The translations under genes were made by a program, and so were the position numbers. From positions 12,166,434 through 12,230,433 of the forward strand of contig NC_050099.1 of the NCBI RefSeq assembly GCF_902167145.1: DNA of 64,000 bases, written 5' to 3'. The first letter of the stretch is position 1, and the number at the start of each line of letters is the position of its first letter. The stretch is from Zea mays. Lineage: Eukaryota > Streptophyta > Magnoliopsida > Poales > Poaceae. Below, one piece after another: positions 34,200 to 44,794 of this stretch. The notes under the pieces are model-generated. The model saw only the letters and a program-made list of their open reading frames with translations, was not told the origin of the DNA and did no database searches.

Positions 34200-35687
34200 T
34201 GTAAGTGCAATCAACCCTAATTGAGGGTTTTGGTGATTAATGACAAAACAAACTAAGATTCTAACAAGTTTGCTCCTAGTATGTACACAGTAATTCTACA
34301 GACAGGAGAAGCACAGATCTTACGAGCATAAAAGTATAAAGCACAGCGGATTTAAAATTCCACATCAAATGGCATGCTCCAAGTGCTTAGAAACAACGAC
34401 GGTGCTAAATTTATAATTCTTGAGTCATAGGAATCACCGTGCAATTAAGAGGGATCCGCGACGGTTAAGTAAGTTGTGCAATGAGCCAAGTTCAAAATCT
34501 TTTGAAAACATCTTGGAGATCATTTTTCCAGATCATGAATGCCCTTGAGAAAAACAAATTTTACTTCCCACAAAGACTCCGCTTTTGTTCTCTTCAAAAT
34601 ACTCAAAATTTGGTTTCAGCCCCCAAAACCGGTTCAACCGGTCCTGAAACCGGTTCAACCGGTTTCGGTACTGTTCACCTGCCACCTCTGCTCTGACCTG
34701 TCTGACAGTCAGAGCTGTCAGAAAAGTCGCAGAAGATATTTTTCTAAAACCGGTTGAGCCGAATTTTTTCCTTACTCAGCCGGTTTTGAAACCGGTTGAG
34801 TCTCCGGCTGAGTAGCTCAGTGGACCGGGATCCCCCTGGTAGAAACCGGTTCAACCGGTCTGAAAACCGGTTCAACCGGTTTTTACTCTTTTTCTCCCAA
34901 CGGCTGCCAGCTTTTGGGGGATCCTTTATATACCCCCTCACACTCTCTCTCTCATTCACTTCTGCCTCTCCCACGAATTCTTGGCTGACCAACCTTCAAA
35001 CAAGCGCATTCATTTCACCTTTCACACCCGCAATCGCATCTCCTTCAATCATTTGAAGGACCCTTGGTGTGAGGTGAACTCGATCGAACTCGCTGTCAAT
35101 TTCATCTCGATTCTCCCATTCTCTTTGTTCTTGAGCTCGTTGCAAACTTAACCGTGTGCGGATTTGTTACTCTTGGAACCTCGTGTTCCTTGACGGTTAG
35201 AGGTTGCTTGGGAGTCTCCAAATTTGTGGACGACCCCAAGAAGTTTGTATCACCCGCTCTTTAAGCTGATTTGAGAAGAGATTGCCTTGACCTTTGTGGT
35301 CGGCTTGTGGAGGATTAGGGTTGGAAAAGACCCGACCCTTTGTGGGTTCCTCAACGAGGAGTAGGACACCTTTGTGGTGGTTGCCGAACCTCGGATTATA
35401 TCGCGTGTTCTTGTGTGTTCTTGTTAAGCGCTTTATATTCGGTGGTTGGTTCATATTATTCATTCGAGTAGATTTTGTGTAAGGCAAGTCTTTAGCTATA
35501 TTCTTCACTACTTCGTATTTGTTCAATAGATTATCTAATTTAAGTTGAGCAGGTTCAAACTTGTTCAGTTGTAATTAAAATCGACTGAACCGGTTTGCAC
35601 TAGTGCAACTTTAACTTAACCTATCTCGAAGTTTTTTAGTGAAAATTTTCAGGTGTAGCCTATTCACCCCCCTCTAGGCTACTTTCA
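34200..35687 (+). repeat. 5' LTR of element E3 (Sirevirus with a different palindrome)
   Basis: 1488 bp, TGTAAGTGCAATC to CTAGGCTACTTTCA. The initiator-Met primer site follows at 35690. Instead of CACCGGACTGTCCGGTG it carries repeats of ACCGGTTCAACCGGT and its variants at about 34625-34885, upstream of a TTTATATA box at about 34925. A second weak group of CAACCGGTTT-like words is near 35590. The 3' LTR is not in the window. Confidence 0.88.
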
Positions 35688-35689
35688 AT

Positions 35690-35701
35690 TGGTATCAGAG
35701 C
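35690..35701 (+). other. Primer binding site of element E3
   Basis: TGGTATCAGAGC, a perfect complement to the initiator-Met tRNA 3' end, two bases after the LTR. Confidence 0.88.
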
Positions 35702-35742
35702 TTCGTACCTCGTTTTACGCTTAACCGCGTGAGGAAACGATC

Positions 35743-38238
35743 ATGTCTACACAACGGGACCATGTGGATCCTCTCCTCGAGGAAATCCCCGTCACATCTT
35801 CCGGTGAGGAAGTGGACCCCAAGGTCCTCGACCTCGCCATGAAGATTGCCGAGAGAATGTTCCTCAAAATGAAAGAGGAAGATGCTAAGAAAAAGGCCGA
35901 AGAAGAAGAATCAAGAAGAAAGGCCGAAGAAGATAAAGGTAAGGGAACATTTGATTATAATGACGATCTAGGTGATCTTTTGGTGTCTAAAGTATTGAGC
36001 AAGGTAAGTCTCAACACCGAAGGATCATCTACCAAAAGTAAAGGTAACGAATTTAGCAAAGTTCAATTCGATTACTCTAGAAATTATATTCTCAACTTCT
36101 CTTCCGCCCCACTTGGAAAGTTACCAACTCTTAGTAAGTTGAACTATGATGAGTGGGCCGACAAGATGAAGTCGCATTTAATCGGTGTACATCCTAGTCT
36201 TTGGGAGATTGTTAATGTAGGTATGTATAAGCCCGCCCAAGGAGAAGAGATGACTCCGGAAATGATGCAAGAGGTTCATCGAAATGCTCAAGCAGTGAGC
36301 ATAATTAAAGGAAGTCTTTGTCCGAAAGAATACCGGAAAGTTCAAGGAAGAGAAGATGCCCGTGACATTTGGAATATTCTTAAAATGTCACATGAAGGAG
36401 ATCCCAAAGCTAAAGGACATAGAGTTGAAGCTTTGGAAAGTGAGCTTGCAAGATATGATTGGACAAAGGGTGAGTCACTTCAATCACTCTTTGATCGGTT
36501 GATGGTGTTGGTCAACAAAATAAGAGTACTTGGGAGTGAAGATTGGAGTGACTCCAAGGTCACAAGATTGTTCATGAGAGCTTATAAAGAAAAGGATAAG
36601 AGTCTTGCAAGGATGATAAGGGATCGTGATGATTATGAGGATATGACGCCTCATCAATTATTTGCAAAAATTCAACAACACGAGTCCGAAGAAGCCCCCA
36701 TCAAGACAAGAGACTCTCATGCCTTGATCACAAATGAACAAGACAACCCCAAGAAGAACAAAGACCACAAAGCAAAGAAAGTGGTCGAGACCTCAAGTGA
36801 TGAAGATAGCTCAAGTGATGAAGACACAACTATGTTCATCAAAACATTCAAGAAATTTGTAAGGAAGAATGACAAGTTCCAAAGGAAAGGAAAGAAGAGG
36901 GCATGCTATGAATGTGGCCAAACCGGTCATTTCATAGCAGATTGTCCTAACAAGAAGGAACAAGAAGCCAAGAAGGAATACAAGAAGGACAAGTTTAAAA
37001 AGGGAGGCAAGACCAAGGGATACTTCAAGAAGAAGAAGTATGGTCAAGCCCATATTGGTGAAGAATGGAACTCCGATGAAGAGAGTTCTAGCTCCGAGGA
37101 AGAGGAAGTGGTGGCAAATGTGGCCATCCAATCTACATCAAGCGCACAACTCTTCACCAACCTACAAGACGACTCCTACACTCCAACTTGCCTCATGGCA
37201 AAGGGAGATAAGGTAACCTTATTTAGTAATGATTTTCCAAATGATGATGATGATGATCAAATTGTCATGAAAAATAAAATGATTAAAGAATTTGGCTTAA
37301 ATGGATACAATGTTATCACCAAATTAATGGAGAAGCTAGATAAAAGAAAAGCAACTCTTGATGCTCAAGAAGACTTGCTTATCCTTGAAAAGGAAAGAAA
37401 CCTAGAGCTTCAAGAGTTGATTCACAATAAAGATGAAATGCTAGATGTCCTGACTAAGGAAGTCTCTTTAGTCAAGATAACTATAGAGAGTAAAGATAAA
37501 GAAGTAATTAATATGAAAACCTCTATAGCTAATCTTGCAAATGAAAAGAATGCACTTGAAACAAGCATGTTAAGCTTGAATGTTCAAAATCAAGAACTTC
37601 AAGTGCAACTTGAAAATTGCAAGAACATCAATGCCTCATCTTTAGTTTTTGAATCTAAGTCTAGCTCAAATGATAATTCTTGCAAACATTGTGCCAAATA
37701 TCATGCTTCTTGTTGTCTAACTAACCATGCAAGGAAGAATAGCCCACAGGTGAAGGTCAAAGAAATTTTGAAAAGATGCTCTAGCAATCATGGGTTAAAG
37801 AAAGTTGAACCCAAGTACAAGTCCCTTAAGCCCAACAATGGAAGAAGGGGGCTTGGGTTCAACTCATCCAAGGAAAACCCCAGCACAGTGCATAAGGGGT
37901 GGAGATCCCCCAAGTTCATAGAGGGAACCACCCTATATGATGCCTTGGGGAGGATTCACTCCTCAAATGACAAGTCACCTCAGGTAAAGGTAAACTTGAG
38001 TTCCACAAAGAGTAAGATGAAGGAAGTGGGATCCTCAAGTGGACAAAAATTTAATGCTCCCATTTCCCACTCATATCTTTGTGATTATATGTTGACTTGG
38101 GATTTAGGGAAATTGGTTGTGAAATATGTGGGTGCCTACACTAAACGAAAAGTCATGAAAAGAAGTGTGTGGGTACCCAAGGCTATAACTAACACTGTAG
38201 GACCCAATTCAATTTGGGTACCTAAAAGCATAGCCTAA
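35743..38238 (+). CDS. gag: Gag of element E3, 831 aa, intact
   Basis: Gag packages retrotransposon RNA into cytoplasmic particles. The ATG at 35743 lies 42 bases after the primer site. Residues 1-65 are acidic and then lysine-rich. A UBN2-like capsid region spans about 120-330. A CCHC zinc knuckle is at about 387-400 (C-Y-E-C-G-x4-H-F-x3-C). Lys-rich and Ser/Glu-rich stretches follow, then a long coiled coil (about 515-635). Two W-V-P-K motifs end the protein. There is no stop or frameshift, unlike the gags of A, B and E4. Pol follows in the +1 frame. The element is broken downstream, so this gag could at most act in trans. Confidence 0.92.
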   Translation: MSTQRDHVDPLLEEIPVTSSGEEVDPKVLDLAMKIAERMFLKMKEEDAKKKAEEEESRRKAEEDKGKGTFDYNDDLGDLLVSKVLSKVSLNTEGSSTKSKGNEFSKVQFDYSRNYILNFSSAPLGKLPTLSKLNYDEWADKMKSHLIGVHPSLWEIVNVGMYKPAQGEEMTPEMMQEVHRNAQAVSIIKGSLCPKEYRKVQGREDARDIWNILKMSHEGDPKAKGHRVEALESELARYDWTKGESLQSLFDRLMVLVNKIRVLGSEDWSDSKVTRLFMRAYKEKDKSLARMIRDRDDYEDMTPHQLFAKIQQHESEEAPIKTRDSHALITNEQDNPKKNKDHKAKKVVETSSDEDSSSDEDTTMFIKTFKKFVRKNDKFQRKGKKRACYECGQTGHFIADCPNKKEQEAKKEYKKDKFKKGGKTKGYFKKKKYGQAHIGEEWNSDEESSSSEEEEVVANVAIQSTSSAQLFTNLQDDSYTPTCLMAKGDKVTLFSNDFPNDDDDDQIVMKNKMIKEFGLNGYNVITKLMEKLDKRKATLDAQEDLLILEKERNLELQELIHNKDEMLDVLTKEVSLVKITIESKDKEVINMKTSIANLANEKNALETSMLSLNVQNQELQVQLENCKNINASSLVFESKSSSNDNSCKHCAKYHASCCLTNHARKNSPQVKVKEILKRCSSNHGLKKVEPKYKSLKPNNGRRGLGFNSSKENPSTVHKGWRSPKFIEGTTLYDALGRIHSSNDKSPQVKVNLSSTKSKMKEVGSSSGQKFNAPISHSYLCDYMLTWDLGKLVVKYVGAYTKRKVMKRSVWVPKAITNTVGPNSIWVPKSIA

Positions 38239-39436
38239 ACTTGTTTTGCAGGTCTACTCCTCTGGTGGGTCAAGTTGGGTGCTTGACAGTGGATGTACAA
38301 ATCACATGACCGGGGAGAAAGACATGTTTCATTCTTTGCAACTAACTCAAGAAGCACAAGAAATTGTGTTTGGAGATAGTGGCAAGAGTAAGGTGATTGG
38401 TATTGGTAAAATTCCTATCTCTGACCAACAATCACTTTCAAATGTTTTATTAGTAGATTCTTTAAGCTATAATTTGTTGTCCGTTTCACAACTTTGTGGA
38501 ATGGGTTATAATTGTTTATTCTCTGATGTGGATGTGAAGATCCTTAGAAGGGAGGACTCCTCAGTTGCCTTTACGGGTCGCTTGAAGGGCAAGCTTTATC
38601 TTGTTGATTTCACAACAAGTAAAGTGACGCCTGAGACTTGTTTAGTGGCAAAGTCCGATAAGGGTTGGCTCTGGCATCGCCGGCTAGCTCATGTCGGTAT
38701 GAGGAATTTGGCCAAACTTCAAAAGGATAATCACATCATTGGACTAACAAATGTTGTATTTGAGAAAGATAGGGTTTGTGGCGCATGCCAAGCAGGAAAG
38801 CAACATGGAGTCCCACATCAATCAAAGAATGTGGTCACAACAAAGAGGCCATTGGAGCTCCTTCACATGGACCTCTTCGGACCTGTGGCTTACATTAGCA
38901 TTGGTGGTAGTAAGTATGGTTTAGTCATTGTTGATGATTTTTCTCGATTCACCTGGGTTTTCTTTTTGAGTGATAAAGGTGAAACTCAAGAAATATTGAA
39001 GAAATTCATGAGAAGAGCTCAAAATGAGTTTGAGCTCAAAATCAAGAAAGTGAGAAGTGATAATGGGACGGAATTCAAGAACACAGGTGTCGAAGAATTC
39101 TTAGGCGAAGAAGGAATTAAACATGAGTTCTCGGTTCCTTACACTCCACAACAAAATGGTGTTGTGGAAAGAAAGAACCAAACTCTAATTGAAGCAGCAA
39201 GAACCATGTTGGATGAGTACAAGACACCTGACAACTTTTGGGCAGAGGCGGTCAACACCGCCTGTCATGCAATCAATCGTCTCTATCTTCATAAGATCTA
39301 CAAAAAGACTGCTTATGAGCTTCTCACTGGTAACAAACCTAAAGTTGATTATTTTAGAGTATTTGGTTGTAAGTGTTTTATTCTTAACAAGAAAGTCAAG
39401 AGCTCAAAGTTTGCTCCTAGAGTGGACGAGGGCTTC
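38234..39436 (+). pseudogene. pol of element E3, truncated after integrase core
   Basis: Open in the +1 frame relative to gag, overlapping its end by a few bases. It contains the protease D-S-G site (about 38283-38291), the integrase zinc finger (W-H-R-R-L-A-H ... C-x2-C, about 38670-38800) and the D-D-E core (R-S-D-N-G-T-E-F and Q-Q-N-G-V-V-E-R). The sequence is intact until minus-strand element X inserts at 39437. RT and RNase H would lie beyond the nested elements, outside the window. Confidence 0.9.
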
Positions 39437-40597
39437 TGAGAGCACCTAGAGGGGGGGGGGGGTGAATAGGTGATCCTATAAAACTTTAAACTTAAGCCAC
39501 AAAACTTGGTTAAACGTTAGCACAGTAATCGCCAAGTGGCTAGAGAGAAGTCTTAGCAAAACACAATAACCACAAGAGAATAATCACAGAGATGACACAG
39601 TGGTTTATCCCGTGGTTCGGCCAAGACCAACGCTTATCTACTCCACGTTGTGGCGTCCCAACGGACGAGGGTTGCAATCAACCCCTCTCAAGCGGTCCAA
39701 AGACCCACTTGAATACCACGGTGTTTTGCTTTGCTTTTCTTAATCCCGTTCGCGAGGAATCTCCACAACTTGGAGTCTCTCGCCCTTACAAAGATGTTCA
39801 CAAAGAAGCACGGAGTAAGGGAGGGATTAGCAACTCACACAAGTCACAAAGATCACAGTAAATACGCACACACAAGACCCAGACTTGAGCTCAAGAGACT
39901 AGCACACTAGAACGGAGCTCAAATCACTAGAATGTCGAACAAGTGCGCAAGAATGGAGTGTGAGTGATCAAGAGTGCTCTTGGAATGCTTGGTGTACTCC
40001 TCCATGCGCCTAGGGGTCCCTTTTATAGCCCCAAGGCAGCTAGGAGCCGTTAAGAGCAATCTGGGAAGGCAATCCTTGCCTTCTGTCGCGTGGCGCACCG
40101 GACAGTCCGGTGCACACCGGACACTATCCGGTGCCCGATTTCTTTCCTTAAATGGCGCAGCCTACCGTTGGCAGCCAGAGAGCCGTTGGCGCACCGGACA
40201 TGTCCGGTGCACACCGGACAGTCCGGTGCCCCCTTCTAGCCGTTGGCTCGGCCACGTGTCCCGCGCAGATCGCGCGGCCGACCGTTGGCCCGGCCGACCG
40301 TTGGCTCACCGGACAGTCCGATGCACACCGGACAGTCCGGTGAATTATAGCCGTACGTCGCCGGTGAATTCCCGAGAGCGGCCAGTTCGCTCGAGCTAGC
40401 CTGGCGCACCGGACACTGTCCGGTGCACCACCGGACAGTCCAGTGCTCCCAGACTGAGCAGACTTTGGCTGAAAAAAGCCATCTCATTTCCAATTCGATT
40501 TTTCCTGTTTCCAGCACTTAGAAACAACACATTAGTTCATAAAATAATGTACTAAGTCTAGAAACATACCTTTTGACATGATTTGCACTTTGTCCAC
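39437..40597 (-). mobile_element. Element X: 3' part of a minus-strand LTR inside E3 pol
   Basis: Read on the minus strand it ends CACCCCCC...CTCTAGGTGCTCTCA at 39437, like a Sirevirus LTR 3' end with a 13-G tract. It has a minus-strand TATA box (TATAAAA) at 40021-40027 and many CACCGGACAGTCCGGTG-type palindromes at about 40090-40445. The LTR start is not reached because element E4 inserts at 40598. The candidate target duplication GCTTC (39432-39436) cannot be confirmed in the window. No primer site precedes it, so it is a 3' LTR or a solo LTR. Confidence 0.75.
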
Positions 40598-42070
40598 TGA
40601 AAGCATCTAGGCCCCTGGTTGGTTTTAGTGATTAATGACAACGTAATATTATATGTGACTAACGTATGTTTTGCAGAGACAAATGGTAAGTTAGGTCGCA
40701 TGACAGGTAGAAGTACTACAACGGTGAAAACAATCCCGGAGATAAGAACTCGAAGCGACGGCTAAAACGACGAAACAAAAGGTGAAGGTCTACGGAGTCC
40801 GAGTGTCAAGGAGATGTGGACACTCGCGATTTAGTTAGGTCTTTTATTCTCTTTTAGCCGTACTATAAAGAGGGGTTGTCGATGAGTAGTTTGACCAAGA
40901 GAGTTCTAGTGTAGTGTTGGTGCACAATCACACTCATATACAGTGCTAGGTGTCACTCTAGAACTCACACACAAGTTAGAGCGAAAACCGATTTGAAAAT
41001 CAGCTGAAAAACAAGAGTTAGTGTTTCTAGCCTTGGGGCACCGGACTGTCCGGTGTGCACCGGACTGTCCGGTGCACCCTCTGCCAGGTGGGGCCAGGCT
41101 GGTCCGCGGCAGAGGATTTCCCTCCGCAGAAACTCGAGAGCGCAGCTTTCAGAGTTGAATTTTAGTGGCACACCGGACACCACACCGGACTGTCCGGTGT
41201 GCACCGGACAGTGAACTGTTCACTGTCCGGTGTGCCATGAGTCCAACGGCTAGCTGTCAGAATTAGCCGTTGGAAGCGACCGTTGGCGCACCGGTGGCGC
41301 ACCGGACTGTCCAGTGCGCCATTGCGCAGTGAAATGCCTGTAACGGCTAGTTGGTGGGTGAGGGCTATTTATACCCCCTCCACCCACCATATTCAATGTC
41401 TTGCACTCCACATTTATTCCAGCACATTGCTAGAGCATTGCAAGCACCAAAAACCTAGTGAGGAGATTAGAGAATCATAATCCGCGTTTGTTCCTCATTA
41501 GCGCTAGTGAGAGCCACCTAGAGCACACACCACTTGCATTAGGCTTCTCTTGGTCAAGCGAAAGTCTACGGCTTGTTACTCTTGGTGATCGGCATCACCT
41601 AGACGACTTGGTGGTGTTGGGAGCTCGGTGATCACCGTGAAGATCTTGTTGGTGACCCGACTCAAGTTTGTAAGCGGTCTCGAGGGATCCACCGCGCCGG
41701 AGTGGCAAAGGATCATCTCATAGTGAGCACTTGGTTCTTGCGAGGACCAAGGGGGAGCGATACCCTTGTGCGGGTGCTCCAACGAGGACTAGTGGAGAGT
41801 GCCGACTCTTCGATACCTCGGGAAAAATTGGAGGAGTCTTCTAAACTTTGCTTTACATTCCGCACTTAATTCAAGCACTTTACATTGTGTATTTGTTTAG
41901 CAAGTATTTGAAGTATTATCTTAGCTTTGTTGCATTTCTAGTATTATATTCTTAGTGCTAGTTGTTGGGGTGAAGTTGGGCTCTTGCTTAGCTCTTGCTT
42001 AGGTTTTAATTAGTGTTGATTTTTAGAAAAGCCCAATTCACCCCCCCTCTTGGGCATCGTGATCTTTTCA
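40598..42070 (+). repeat. 5' LTR of element E4
   Basis: 1473 bp, TGAAAGCATCTAGG to GATCTTTTCA. CACCGGACTGTCCGGTG-type palindromes lie at about 41038-41315, followed by a CTATTTATA box at about 41366. The primer site follows at 42073-42084 (TGGTATCAGAGC). Confidence 0.92.
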
Positions 42071-42072
42071 AT

Positions 42073-42084
42073 TGGTATCAGAGC
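42073..42084 (+). other. Primer binding site of element E4
   Basis: TGGTATCAGAGC, a perfect initiator-Met tRNA complement, two bases inside the LTR boundary. Confidence 0.88.
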
Positions 42085-42122
42085 CTTGTTGCTCATAGAT
42101 TAGCTTAACCGCTAGAGTTACG

Positions 42123-43061
42123 ATGTCCGGTGGGGATGGACCTCCTCCCGTTTTTGATGGTGACGATTTTCCTTATTGGAAAATTCGTATGGAAGCATAC
42201 TTAGAGGCTATAGACATTGGTGTCTATAAAGCCGCCACACAAGGATTCCCCGAACCTAGAGATCCCACAAATCTTGTAGGTGATGAGTTCAATTATGAGA
42301 AATGGAATGCTAAGGCCAAAAACACCCTTTTTAGAGGCCTTTGCAAAGATGTGTTCAATAGAGTAAGAAATCATAAAAATGCTCATGATTTGTGGATGGA
42401 CATTTGTGCTCTACACGAAGGAACTAGAAGTGAACGTGAGGAAAGATATCACATAGCCATGCGAAAGTTAAATTCTTTTGAAATGCTTACTAATGAAAAT
42501 GCAAATGCTATGTACTCACGACTTAATATTCTTGTAGAGGAAGTTAATGGATTGGGGCTTACTCAAATCTCACAACCGGATGTTGTGAGGAAGATTCTCA
42601 GTGTCCTCCCAATAGACAAATATGGACACATTGTCACTGTGCTACATCAAATGGATCTTTCAGTTACCACACCTACACAAATTTTGGGAAAGATCAATGC
42701 CCATGAAATGTACATGCACATCAACGAAAAAGAAGAATCATCTTCCAAAAGAAAGGATTTGGCTCTCAAAGCAAATCATGAAAGAAAAGGAAAAGCAAAA
42801 ATACAAGTTGAGGAAGAATCCTCAAGTGATGATGACCTTGATGCAAACATTGCCTTGATGGTAAGGAAGACCACCAAGATGTTGAAGAAGCTAAATAGAG
42901 AAGGCATCAAATTTGATTCAAGAAAGAAGAAGTTCTTTTCCAACAAAAGAAAGCCCATTTCTGAGATGGACTGCTACAACTGTGGTGAGCTTGGTCATCT
43001 TGCTAATCAATGCAACAAGCCCAAGAAGAACAAGTTCAAGGGCAAGAAAGAAGATGACAGC
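42123..43061 (+). pseudogene. gag of element E4, N-terminal part
   Basis: The ATG at 42123 follows the primer site. It encodes a UBN2-like Gag core (about residues 10-210), a Lys/Ser/Glu-rich linker, and a first CCHC zinc knuckle at 42971-43012. It is open to the Huck-like insertion at 43062. The frame resumes at 55196, so the insertion itself caused no frame change apart from the 5-bp duplication. Confidence 0.88.
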
Positions 43062-44734
43062 TGTCGGGGACCATAATTAGGGGTACCCTCAAGACGCCTA
43101 ATTCTCAGCTGGTAACCCCCATCAGCATAAAGCTGCAAAGGCCTGATGGGTGCGATTAAGTCAGGGATCAGTCCATACGAGTGACTCGATCACGCCTCGC
43201 CCGAGCCTAGCCTCGGACAAGGGCAGCCGACCCCGAGGGATTTCTGTCTCGCCCGAGGCCCCCCTTTAACGGCGGACACATCTCCGGCTCGCCCGAGGCC
43301 TTGCCTTCACTAAGAAGCAACCCTGACTAAATCGCTGCACCGACCGACCGAGTCGCAGGAGCATTTAACGCAAAGGTGGCCTGACACCTTTATCCTGACA
43401 CGCGCCCCCCGGCAGGGCCAAAGTGACCGCCGTCACTTCGCCGCTCCACTGACCGGTCTGACAGAAGGACAGCGCCGCCTGCGCCACTCCGACTGCAGTG
43501 CCACTTGACAGAGTGAGACTGACAGGCAGTCAGGCCTTGCCGAAGGCACCATAGGAAACTCCGCTCCGCTCGACCCAGGGCTCGGACTTGGGCTAGGCCC
43601 CGGAAGACGATGAACTCCACTCCGCCCGACCCAGGGCTCGGACTCGAGCTAGGCCCTGGAAGACGACGAACTCCACTCCGCCCGACCCAGGGCTCGGACT
43701 CGGGCTAAGACCCGGAAGACGGCGAACTCCGCTCCGCCCGACCCAGGGCTCGGACTCGGGCTAAGACCCGGAAGACGGCGAACTCCGCTCCGCCCGACCC
43801 AGGGCTCGGACTCGGGCTCAGCCCCAAAAGACGACGAACTCCGCTCCGCCCGACCCAGGGCTCGGACTCGGGCTCAGCCCTAGAAGACGACGAACTCCGC
43901 TCCGCCCGACCAGGGCTCGGACTCCGCCCTGGCCTCTACTGAACGACCTCCGCCTCGCCCGACCCAGGGGCTCGGGCTCGGCCTCGGCAACGGAAGACAG
44001 ACTCGACCCCAGCTTCGGAGGAGCCCCCACGTCGCCCGGCCTCGGACGCGGGCCCGCCACGTCAACAGGAAGCGCCATCATCACCCTACCCCGAGTCGAC
44101 TCGGGCCGCAGAGAACAAGACCGGTGTCCCATCTGGCTAGCTCCGCCAGATAGGCAATGATGGCGCCCCGCAAGCCCTGTGACGACGGCGGCTCTCAGCT
44201 CCCTTACAGAAGCAGGGGGACGTCAGCAAGGACTCGACCGCTCCGACAGCTGTCTCTCCGCCAAGCTCCGTTGCTCCTCTGACAGCCACGACATCACACC
44301 AGCAGGGTGCCAAGATCTCTCCGGCCGCCACATTGGCATGTACTTAGGGCGCTAGTTCTCCCTCCGCTAGACACGTAGCACTTTGCTACATCCCCATTGT
44401 ACACCTGGATCCTCTCCTTACGCCTATAAAAGGAAGGACCAGGGCCTTCTTAGAGAAGGTTGGCCGCGCGGGGACGAGGACGAGACAGGCGCTCTCTTGG
44501 GGCCGCTCGCTTCCCTCACCCGCGTGGACGCTTGTAACCCCCTACTGCAAGCGCACCCGACCTGGGCGCGGGACGAACACGAAGGCCGCGGGAATTTCCA
44601 CCTCTCTCACGCCCATCTCCGGCCACCTCGCCTTCCCCCCTTCACGCTCGCCCACGCGCTCGACCCATCTGGGCTGGGGCACGCGGCACACTCACTCGTC
44701 GGCTTAGGGACCCCCCGGTCTCGAAACGCCGACA
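43062..44734 (+). repeat. 5' LTR of the Huck-like element
   Basis: 1673 bp, TGTCGGGGACC to AACGCCGACA. It holds seven copies of a 57-bp tandem unit at about 43553-43935. TATA box (TATAAAA) at about 44425-44431. Confidence 0.95.
43553..43935 (+). repeat. 57-bp tandem repeat, seven copies, in the 5' LTR
   Basis: The unit contains GACCCAGGGCTCGGACTCGG and AACTCCGCTCCGCC. The last copy is partial. The 3' LTR has eight copies (about 53950-54390). The repeats lie upstream of the TATA box, so they may be U3 regulatory repeats. Confidence 0.9.
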
Positions 44735-44736
44735 GT

Positions 44737-44754
44737 TGGCGCGCCAGGTAGGGG
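44737..44754 (+). other. Primer binding site of the Huck-like element
   Basis: TGGCGCGCCAGGTAGGGG begins two bases after the 5' LTR, in the position and form (TGG start) of a tRNA primer site. It is not the initiator-Met type of the Sireviruses. I could not verify which tRNA it matches. Confidence 0.7.
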
Positions 44755-44794
44755 CCTGCTGCGTGCTGACGAACAGCTTCCCGTCAAGCTCCAG

